Positions 20,712 to 30,119 of a DNA stretch of 64,000 nt are shown one piece after another. The notes under the pieces were generated by a model, which did no database searches, had not been told where the DNA came from, and saw only the letters and a list, made by a program, of their open reading frames with translations. Source of the stretch: Zizania palustris (taxonomy: Eukaryota > Streptophyta > Magnoliopsida > Poales > Poaceae); the NCBI GenBank assembly GCA_019279435.1, contig JAAALK010000289.1, positions 51,153,164 to 51,217,163 of the forward strand, read 5' to 3'. Within the stretch, counting starts at the first letter, position 1, and each line of letters starts with the position of its first letter. The translations under genes were made by a program, and so were the position numbers.

Positions 20712-22259
20712 TGTAACACCCGGAATATAATAATTCCAGAAACAATTCACACGTCCAAAAATAATCTAGCCTAAAAACGACCAATGTCCTAACCAAAAAG
20801 ACACCAACACAGTGCTTAAAGGCAGATTAATTTATCAATTAACTCACAAGCATTTAATCAGACATAATAAACGGAGATGATAAGCTGAGATCACAGATAA
20901 TCCAACAGATGTGAGAAAAGTACACATATCAAACTAGAGATGGACAAGGTCTTCATTCAATCGCTGCCATTTCAGCAAGTTCGTGATAATAAATTCAATA
21001 TCATCCATTCATTTAAAAACACACAGATGAGATGCATTCATAAACTGTGATATATCTATGAAAAAATCTCTAAGCAGTACACTAAAACAGGAAATCATAG
21101 ATTAAAAATACTGAGATAAAACTGAATGCACGCAAATCGAGAGAACGAAAAATATTGTGCGTCGGTGTCTTGGTTCCTCTGCCGGGCTGCTGCAAAGCCA
21201 TTTCCTCACCTCCTCCGCCTGGACATCGACACGCTCTAACGCTTGCTGCTCGAGTTGCACGCCTGAGGGCCCCACAAGATGCTTCTCCGGCGGGTCCCAC
21301 GGCTTGAAGCCACCCGAGATGATCAGGCCTGCTGCTTGTGCGTAGCTTCTGTGACGCGTAGTTGCTGCCGCTAGGCATTGCTAGCCTTGGCAACCTTGCG
21401 TAGCCGCTGCTGCCGCTAGGAGCTAGCTGCGCTAGGCTGGCGGCTAGGCGCTAGGATTTAGCAGCCGCACTAGGTGCTAGTTGCTGCTAGGCTGCTGCTC
21501 TCGTGTGATTTCGCCGGAGAGAAGAAAAGATCGCACGGGGAGAAAAAAACAGCCGGCGGCGGTTGAAGCTCTAGGAAGAAGAACACAAAAAGAAGACCCA
21601 AACTTTTGTGATTTGGTAAAGTGATTACAGAATGGGTAACCCTAACCCTAGGTATTGGGGCCATTTTATAGGCAGCCCAATAAATGGAAAAAATCAAAAA
21701 TACCCCTAGGGTTTTTACAGACGATGAAATAAAAATGGAAAATACCGAAATGCCCTTAGGGTTTTTTACAGACTCGACTGACAGACTGTGGGCCTAAAGG
21801 AAAAATAGTAAAAACCTAAATAAAGATAACTTGTCCTGATGCGGAGCTTTTGTAGCAACTACGACTTCGCCTCAGAATGGTCAGATCCGAGATAAGCGGT
21901 CATCAGTTTTGCGTCGAAACTGACAAAGCATCCACCTTCTTCGCACCAGGTTCCCGGATTGGGCCGGCCCGATTCCACAGCTCCCTCAGCCCAGCAATCG
22001 CTCGCCACCCATGTACCTGAGTCAATCCTGGTCAAAAGACCAATGGATCCTCTGCTGCTCCTAGCCCATGTACTCGGATTGGGCCAGCCCGACTTCGCGG
22101 CCCCTCTGCCCGACAGTCACTCGCTGCCCGTGTACTTGAGTCACATGCGGCCTAGACACAGCAGGTCTTCTCTTCTCGTCATGTCCTCTTTGACTTCCGT
22201 TGACAATTACTCATCACATCTAGAGCCATGAGGCCCATGTTCTTCAACATGGCTCCTCA
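20712..22259 (-). repeat. 3' LTR of C1 (1548 bp), unusual 3' end
   Basis: On the minus strand it starts TGAGGAGCCATGTTGAAG at 22259. It contains the family's tandem GTACACGGGC...CCAATCCGGGT units (about 21950-22150), a TATA-like element (plus-strand TTTTATA 21664-21670) and a GCTGC/CTAGG-rich leader. The last part diverges from its relatives: after GGTCGTTTTTAGGCTAGATT it ends in TATTCCGGGTGTTACA, where they end with about 150 more bases closing GGTCCTACA. Confidence 0.75.
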
Positions 22260-23680
22260 ATCTCCCCCTTGATGAGTGCATTGTCAACACTTCTCTTCAT
22301 TAACACTTCAGAACCTGCAAGCACATGTGGAAACACGAAAACAAAACACAAGAAGACAAAAAAGAAGAAAATAAAATAAAAGTTTAACCCTAATGACCAA
22401 AAGCTGAAGAGAAGCAAGACAAAAAACGGTCATTATGGTTAACCAAAAATAAAACTTAAAATGAGTGCAATCTCAGAATTATCAACAAGGACATCCAAAG
22501 AGTAAAGGCAAAAGAGACTAAAAACTCCCCCTGAAACAAATCCCAGAGAAAGCCAAAAAATCCCCCTAAACTCTTCTAAAAGATCGAGTAACCCAAAATT
22601 TCTCCCCTTATTGACAATTGGACTCATCAAGCGAGATAAATGCACTCTAAATAGACACAGACTGAAACTCCCCCTAAAATGCAGCTCCCCCTCAAAATAT
22701 GCAATGAATGCAAGTGGGGTGCAGGTGGAGTGTAGAAAGCATTCTTCTCAGATATGATTGACTGCAATTACAACATCTAGCAGGTATAGCAAACGACATA
22801 CTGTCTAAGACACATGGCATAATCAGTGCAACAGATGATATCTAAAGAAAGTCATTGGCATGCATTTTCAATTTTTGCAAGCAAAAGCATCACCAAATTT
22901 TCTAGTTGACCAACAAGGTAAAGCATGAGATGCAAAAGCTAACTAATATCTACCAAGATAAGCATTATCCAGAACAAAGTGCTTCAGCAAACTTGTTATC
23001 CTTTTAAATTTCAGGCTTTTTCTTCTCCTTTTTCATTTTTGCTAGGGGTTATTTGCATGCCAAACCTTATGCTAACCGACCAAGTCAAGCCTAGGCCAGA
23101 ACTGGACCATCAGAAGCTTAAGACATTGGTCTTAGCATACATTACACTGTACTAGTTCATACCAAAGTGCTATGGTAAGCAGTGCAGAACAATGCAATGC
23201 GACAAGGCAAACCCTCTTGGATCTTTTAAAATTAAGCATAAAAGGCATGGATTTTAAATTTTTCTGATTTTTATCATTTTTATAGCACATTTTCCATGTT
23301 AAAGCATATAGATGTCCAAGTTGCATATCTGCATCTAAGTGAGGAACTAGCTACCAGGCATGTAAAAGATAGCAAGAGCACTCAGCCTACACATGCTAGT
23401 TACTAGAAGCAATGGTGATCATTTTTCAATTTTAAAGCATAAAATCCATGCATATGACGGATATCAGACATATCATGTGAACTGAAGCAAAGCATGAACA
23501 TCGACAGTTAATCAAAAGCATGTACCAGCTAGAATAAGTAAAGCAGATCAATCATATAACAGAAGCATGCTCAAAGTGTGATATGTGAATATGCATGATA
23601 TGAACACACACAAAAAGACTCAAGAAAAGAGTAAATAAGAAAGAAAACTGACTCAAAAAATCGTAAAAAAGATACACAAC
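22260..23680 (-). other. C1 3' untranslated region with repeated polypurine tracts
   Basis: No ORF. On the minus strand it contains several GGGGGAG-type tracts (plus-strand complements at about 22263-22268, 22526, 22560, 22670 and 22688), the last of them adjoining the LTR. Several purine tracts in the 3' region are a known Sirevirus trait. The same region occurs in C2 (33312-34643), C4 and C6. Confidence 0.8.
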
Positions 23681-24960
23681 TCCCAAATCCCCTCGCAAAC
23701 GCTCAAAAGTAGACTGATCTAGGGTTTGGTGAAAATGTCAGCCAACTGATGATGGGTATCAACATGAACAAGGTCAATGACACCTTTCTCATATTGATCC
23801 CTCAGAAAGTGAAAGCGCACATCAATATGTTTGGTTTTTCAATGGAGACATGGCTTTTTCCCTACACTAATTGCACTAGTGCTATCACAGAACAAAGGAA
23901 CTCTGGCAGGGAAGAACAACCCAAAATCTCGCAACGTGGAAATCATCCAAACCAACTGTGAGCAGTAGCTACATACTCAGCCTCTGTGGTAGAAAATGCA
24001 ACTCCAGACTACTTTCGAGAAGACGAAGAGACAAGCGAAGAACCAAGAAACTGGCAAGTACCGGAAGTCGACTTGCGATCCAGCCGGAACCCACCAAAGT
24101 CAGGGTCGAAAAAGCCAGATAAATCAAGAGACGATGATGCTGAATAGTAAAGGCCTAGATCAGGCGCATAGGTAAGGTACCTAAAAATGTGCTTGACAGC
24201 CTGTCGATGAGACGCGCATGGTGAAGACTGGAAGCGCGCGCATAGTCCCACGGCAAACTGAATGTCTGGCCTCGTCACCGTTAAGTACAATAGCGATCTG
24301 ATCATCCCTCGATACTCTCTCTCGCTGACCTTGACGTCACTCTCATCCTTGTTCAGGCCCCAGATGTACCCATTGGGGTCATCTAAGGCTTCAACTCTCC
24401 ACAAAAGTCGAATTTCTTATACATGTCCCACGAGTACTTACTCTCGTAGATAAAGATGCCATCCTTAGTCTACTTGATTTGGAGCCCTAGGAAATACTTG
24501 AGCTCACCCATGAGGCTCATCTCAAACTCGCTGTGCATCTACTCAGAAAACTTGGACACAAGCTCATTAGTAGAACCACCAAAAATAATGTTGTCCACGT
24601 AAATCTGATCAATCAAGAAGTCTGAGCCATCTCTGAGCAAGAAAAGAGTCTTGTCCACAGAACCCATCACAAAGCCAGTCCCCAACAAAAACTTCTTTAA
24701 ACAGTCATACCAAGCCCTGGGGGCTTGCTTCAGACCATATAAAGCTTTCTGCAACTTGAAAACATGTCGAGGAAACTTAGGGTTCTCAAAACTGGGGGGC
24801 TGCCTAACATAGACCTCCTCCTCTATATACCTGTTCAAAAAAGCACTCTTGACATCCATTTGAAAAAGCTTAAAACCTTTAGAAGCAGCAAATGCCAAAA
24901 GAATGCGAATGGACTCAAGACAGGCAATAGGGGCGAAAGTCTCCTCAAAATCAATACCCT
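23681..24960 (-). pseudogene. C1 pol, 3' half: RT and RNase H
   Basis: Minus strand. The RT part from 24960 reads [27 protein letters not shown] and the active-site area as QIYVDNIIFGG, where relatives have YVDD, so the second Asp is changed to Asn. Then come [13 protein letters not shown] sequence, the connection domain and RNase H (FDPDFGG, FSTTEAEY-like text) down to the end near GDLGV at about 23682. Stops and frame changes split it (for example near 24410-24540 and around 23960-24010). It is interrupted at 24960 by G1. Confidence 0.85.
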
Positions 24961-25903
24961 TGTTGGGGGAATAGGTTTTCCCTTAAACATGGGCCAAATG
25001 ATGTCAGCCTCCGACGACCTTCGGCCCGGAGCCCGAAACTGTCGAAGCATGTTCCTATCTGTTGAAGTTATTTCTAAGTCTCAAGGTTCTTTTCGGAGCC
25101 CTCTGAAGCGAGGCCTCCGAACCCCTTTCGGAGTCCTCTGGAGCGAAGCCTTCAAGCTCCCTTTGAAGTTTCTCAGAAGCTAAGTCTTAGGCTAGTTTCG
25201 GAGTTATCCTCCAAGCTAACTTCAGAGTTAAGCTCCGAGCTTATTCGGAGTTAACCTTCGAGCTCCTTTCGGAGTTCCCAAGAGCCAGTCTCCGAACCCT
25301 CAGCCGATTTGAAGCTAAGTCTCCAAGAAACCAGTTCGGAGTTCAATCCGGAGTATACTTCGAAGCCCACTTTGGAGTGTCCTTCGAAGCCTTCCTTGCA
25401 GCCTCCGCCTGAAGAGCTCCGGCCCCTACTCCGAACCCATAAAATATCTTTACTTCGCTACAGTGTAGAAGACATACCAGGGGCCCCTCTGCCCCTAGTA
25501 TGTCGTTTAGCTGGTCAAGAAGTGACGTTTATCTGACATGTCTGTAAAGCTATAAAGCACGTTGTACAGTAGACTAGCCTTTTTTCCCTTTTTGCCCCTA
25601 TAAGCCTATGACTTATAGAGGGCATTTAGGTCTTTTCCTTTGGCCTGTGTGCCTATAAAAGCAGGGCCAAGCCCTTGTAATAGTTCAGCTCCTCCAGGGC
25701 CATGAGAACCTCGGAACTCACTAAACTCCACCGAGGCATATTATACAAAATCCACCACAAACTGGACGTAGGGCTATTATCCCTTAGGGGAGGTCTGAAC
25801 CAGTATAAATCTTTTCTCCTTCTGAGAGAACCCTTCGAGGTTCATTTTACACACCATACACACATATAAAATATGTGCTGTAGCTAACATAATTGCTACA
25901 ACA
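24961..25903 (+). repeat. 5' LTR of G1 (943 bp)
   Basis: It begins TGTTGGGGGAATAGG and ends GCTACAACA. A TATA box (TATAAAA) lies at 25654-25660. The first 400 bases are crowded with TTCGGAG and CTCCGAA words. It matches the 3' LTR at 54394-55334 and is related to the G2 LTR. Confidence 0.93.
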
Positions 25904-25904
25904 G

Positions 25905-25925
25905 TTGGCGCCGTCTGTGGGGACC
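25905..25925 (+). other. primer-binding site of G1
   Basis: TTGGCGCCGTCTGTGGGGA lies two bases after the 5' LTR. TGGCGCCGTCTGTGGGAA is a well-known gypsy primer site, as I recall complementary to tRNA-Asp. It differs from that of E1, so the two belong to different families. Confidence 0.8.
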
Positions 25926-27266
25926 TTAGTCCTAAAAGCTAAGTTCTCTGCCACTATCTGCAATTCGAAGTGCGCTTGAGGGAGGAGCTTCAAAGCTTTA
26001 TTGCTTCGCGCACCCTCCGGCAAGGTGCTTTGGGTGCAGTTCGAAGGCCTTCTTCGCCTTCCTCCATCCTTCACGCTTCGGAGCTCACCCTCCAATAAGG
26101 GGCTCCGCTTCGCGTGTCGAAGGCCGTCAAAGCCCCAGGGGCTACGAGGCAAGTTTTCACCCACTTTATGAGGTATGTACACTGCCGAAGCATCCCTTCG
26201 ATGTACCAATCTGCAATTAGATTAATATAAAATCGAAGCCATGCTTCGCCTTAAGTCGAAGCCTTGCTTCACCTTTAAAGCAAACTTTTGCTCCATCTTG
26301 TTAAAAGTCGAAGCCTCCCTTCGCGTTTGAAGCCGAAGACTAGCTTCGCGTTTTAAAATCGAAGCTTTGCTTCCTTTTCTGTCAAAAACCGAAGCTCTGC
26401 TGTGTCCTTCTCAAGACCAGAAGCCAACAGCCTCGTTCTTTTAAGAACTAAGGTTTCCAGCTTTGTATTGTTAAGGACCAAAGCATGACTTTGAAGACTT
26501 TAAAATCCGGAGCACCCCTCCGAAGGCTACACAGCGCCTTTGGGCTCGTAGCAGTGGGCTTTGAGACTTCCGAGCGATGGCTCAGCAAGTCCGGGATTCT
26601 AGGCTCCGGCCTGATGCATAACCGGGTCGAAGGTGGCCCATGGTCGTAGGTGACCTAGAGTCGAAGGTGACTCAACCTATCACAGGTTCGGTGAATCCAC
26701 ATCAAATATCCTTTTCACTATAGGATGAAGCTCAAGAAGCCTTGCTTTGCTATCTGAACATGCACCGAGGCCTCGCTTCGTGTGATGTGATATAATCTAA
26801 AAATTAAGCATCTCGAAGTCATGCTTCGCTTCAAATCTAAGTGTGTTTCGGAGCTTCGCTCATGCACAACATCCAAATCCAAGCATGAGAAACATGCTTC
26901 GCTTAATTTGGCTTCGCTGAAGCCTTGCTTCGCTCCAAATTAATGCATTCGAAGCCCAAAAGAGGCCTTCGCTCGATGTGATATAAGCGTCCGAAGCAAC
27001 CAAAAAGGCGCACCCCTTCGCATTTTTAATTGCCCACACCAGCAATGACTAAGTCCCTAGCTGCCACGCGCAAGGGGTGAAGTATGTATGCGAAGTCTGC
27101 GAATGTAATGCACAGTACGAGCGTGACAAGCTAAAACATTCGAAACAATCAAATCATGCGAAGCATGCAGACGAAGTATGCAAATACAACAAATCTCATT
27201 CATTGAATGATAATTGAGAAGTATGTTACAAATACACTTCGAAAACAAAATTATGAGTAGTCTATA
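25926..27266 (+). other. G1 leader, rich in GAAGC/GCTTC hairpins
   Basis: No gag was found. The stretch holds many units such as CGAAGCCATGCTTCG (26234-26248), where GAAGC and GCTTC are separated by about 3 bases, mainly at 26230-26430 and 26740-27010. The short open frames have no domain. Since gag would be expected next, this is the 5' untranslated leader up to a deletion point. Confidence 0.6.
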
Positions 27267-27963
27267 TGATGGGGGATTGGTCCCGATCTTCCGCTAGGTA
27301 AAGGATAAACTTGGGTTGGTGGAGAATCTCGACGTTGGCGATCCAAGGCTCCGGTTCGGCGGATCAAAACCTTGCAATCATTACACCACTGTCTCCGTTG
27401 GTTATCAACCACGCAGGACGCGATTGACCTCGCCACGAAGGCTAATTCCTGCAAGCGAACCCAAGAACACAAGCAAGAACAGGAAGGATACAAGTCGAAT
27501 GCCAAATCACAGACAAACGATGATAAGGTGAGGTTTCACAAACGCCAATGCAGCAGCCAATCGGTCCGGTGCAAGAGGCGGGATCTAAACACACAAGTGT
27601 AGATGCAAACAGACTCAGTAGAAGGTGAACAGACTCAGACTATGGCCCAACACGGCCCAGTTCTGTCACGCAGGACGGTTTTAATCACACAGAACGACTC
27701 GAGATTCCAAATGAGGTGAAACCAACGGCAAACGATCCGTCTTCTCCTCAGCTTTCCAAAAAGTCAAAGAACGCGCCAATCGGACTTCGTATGAGGAAGT
27801 TATGCCCATTTTTGTGCATGGTGGTTGATGTAGTCCGAACCAGCGAATTCTTGACTTCAAAACATCCGTCCCACTCCGTCTTCAACTCAAACTCTTCTAT
27901 TCCATCTCCCATGTTTCTAAGCAACAAAATATCACTAGTATTCAGTAGCATCCTGTCCATACA
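27267..27963 (-). repeat. lone LTR (697 bp) with mismatched flanks
   Basis: On the minus strand it starts TGTATGGACAGGATGCTACTG at 27963 and ends CCAATCCCCCATCA at 27267, typical LTR ends. It matches no other LTR in the window and I cannot assign its superfamily. The left pentamer is CTATA and the right pentamer AATCT, so there is no target duplication. The left flank is G1 leader and the right flank is the C2 gag interior. This pattern is expected when LTRs of two separate insertions recombine. Confidence 0.65.
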
Positions 27964-28004
27964 AATCTCACGGGTTCTGGATCAAATCTCACGGGTTCTG
28001 GATC
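27963..28004 (+). repeat. two tandem copies of a 21-bp gag segment
   Basis: The 21-base unit AAATCTCACGGGTTCTGGATC occurs twice head to tail at the truncated left end of C2. Other copies (C3, C5) have it once. It lies right at the recombination scar. Confidence 0.8.
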
Positions 28005-30117
28005 AAAATCCCTGGCCCTTGCTACACCTTCAGTTGATCCCTCTGCTGTGAACTGTGCTGGGCTCTCTTTGATGTCTATCACTGAGGACCAGCTTGAGTT
28101 GTTGGGAGATGATGATTTGTGTCTCTTTAACAACCGGGTGCGTCGTGTCTATGATAAAAGAATGTTCAAAACACACGGCACAAAAACCGGATGCTTTGAA
28201 TGTGGTGATCCAGGACACTTCATCGCCGACTGCCCCAAGCGCAGTGGATACAAGAAGGGCACCGGCAGCAGCTTCCACGACTCCGGCAAGCATGAGAGCC
28301 CCTCCTTCAACAAGGGCAAGCCGAAGACTCGGTTCTTCAAGAAGGCCCTGAAGGACTACCGGCGAGAGAACAAGAAGCGCGATAAGGCCTTCTTCGCCGA
28401 GATGGAGAAGAGCTACTCCAAGAGATCCACGTCTTCTTCCTCTTCATCGAGCTCAAGCGATGAGGAGATTTCCATCAAGAAGGGGAAGGACAAGGACGAT
28501 CCGGCGGGCCTCTGCTTCATGGCTTTCGGAGACAAGCCGAAGAGCCGCTCACACCAGCGCCGAAGATCCCGCAAGAGCTTCTGCTCCATGGCTCTTGGGG
28601 ATAGAGAAGAAAAGAGCTCCTCCGACGACTCCGACGACGACGACAGCAAGGTATCATCTTATGAGCGCGAAATTGTTGATTTACTTGAGAGCAATCGTCA
28701 GGAGTTGAAGTATCGGGAGAAACTGCTTAGGGGAGCTAAGAAAAGGATAGACGAGTTAGAAAGTGAGCTTGCCGTGGCCAACGGTAGAATTGAGAGTCTA
28801 TCTTCTTCCCCTTGCTTGGGTGATAGCAGTGAGTGCCCGAAGTGTGAGGTGCTTCTGTGTGACCTGTCGACTCTGAAGTCCAGGTACACAGAAAGGGTTG
28901 ATGAGAGGGACGCTTTGGCCACTGAGCTTGAAAGCGCTCAGCAGGAGCTGAAAAATGCTCAAGCCACTGTCGTCGCGCCCTGTGTTGATTGCCCATCTCA
29001 TCTAGCTACCTTAGCTGAGCTGAAATCCAAGGGCGATGAGCATTTGGGTGATTTAGAGAGGTTGAGAGCAGAGCTTGCGCAGACTAGGCTAGAGCTTGAG
29101 ACATTGTCAGTTCCACCCACTGTCTGTGAGAACTGCCTGTCTCTTAGAATGGAGCTGATTAAGCTAAAAGCCGGGAAGTCTGTCCAAGAAGAGAGTGAGT
29201 GTGAGACCTGCTTGTCTCAGGTGGAGGTTCTAGCTTCCTTGAGAGAGGAGCTAGCAGATTCTCAGAATGAGAATTTTTACCTCCGTTCTATCCTGAGTTG
29301 GATCAGTGCCAGAGAGCCACAGCTTGGCATGATGATCCAGCAGTTCAAGAGGCAGGATGGGTTTGGGGTAGGTTACACCTACACCAAGGCTGACTTTGAG
29401 AGTGCCATCAGCCGGGCAGTGGAGTGGAGTAAAATGACTCCAGAGCAGAGATATCCCAAGACTCACTCCACTAAATCTTCCCAGGCGTGTCAGCCCAAGG
29501 ATGGAGTGATCCATGAACCACCTAAAGCTCCACCCAAGAAACCTATCTAGGTTCCAAAGCCCAAAAATCTCCACACTTCTCTAGACTCTCTTCCTGGACC
29601 CTCTCAGCCCAAGAAGACCACACCAAACACTACCAAGCCCAAGAATCCCAAGCCTCAACCACATCCCAAGAAGCCTACCTATCATTGTGAGTATTGTCAG
29701 AGAGACGGGCATCTTGCGGAGTTTTGCGTCAGGAGGAAGCGTGTTGAGAGAGCAGAGAGGGCTCGTAGTGATCAGGAGCAGTTCTACCAGCAGGGTGGTA
29801 GACTGCGTGTTCCTCGGCGCGGGGAGAGGCTGGAGGCCAGGCCGCGTCGTGTAGGTGGTGGTAGAGGAGACGGTTTTCGTACCCGTGCTCCAGTTGGTGG
29901 TGTTCGTTCCGGCAGAGTTCCAGACCGAGTTGGCTACGGTTCTGGACCTCGTGGTCGCAGGGTTAGGAAGAACCGTGGACCGCGCTTTGAGCCGTGTTTT
30001 GGTCCAAACTCTTTTGATGGTTTTCGCTTTCCATCTTTTGAGCAGATGGCTCGACACTGGTTTAGCTCTTTTGCTAAACCTGGTGCCGGACCATTTGCTC
30101 CCACTTACAGACACTGA
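27964..30117 (+). pseudogene. C2 gag (Sirevirus type), N-terminus lost, one stop
   Basis: The frame is open from 28048 or earlier to TGA 30115-30117, except for a TAG at 29548-29550 that replaces the Trp codon kept in C4 and C5 (PKKPI, then W). Visible parts: a zinc knuckle CFECGDPGHFIADC (28192-28233); a Lys-rich linker; a Ser run and an acidic DDDD stretch; a long coiled coil (about 28690-29300) holding four CxxC pairs (CPKC, CVDC, CENC, CETC); GFGVGYTYTKADFESAIS; a second zinc knuckle CEYCQRDGHLAEFC (about 29686-29727); and an Arg/Gly-rich tail. Gag packages the element's RNA into particles. Two knuckles and a cysteine-bearing coiled coil make this gag much longer than ordinary copia gag, as expected for Sireviruses. 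Confidence 0.88.
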
Positions 30118-30119
30118 TT

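Noticed and set aside
28413..29001. Minus-strand open frames opposite C2 gag
   Set aside because: They mirror the Ser/Asp-rich and coiled-coil gag codons; no domain, and gag on the plus strand explains the sequence.
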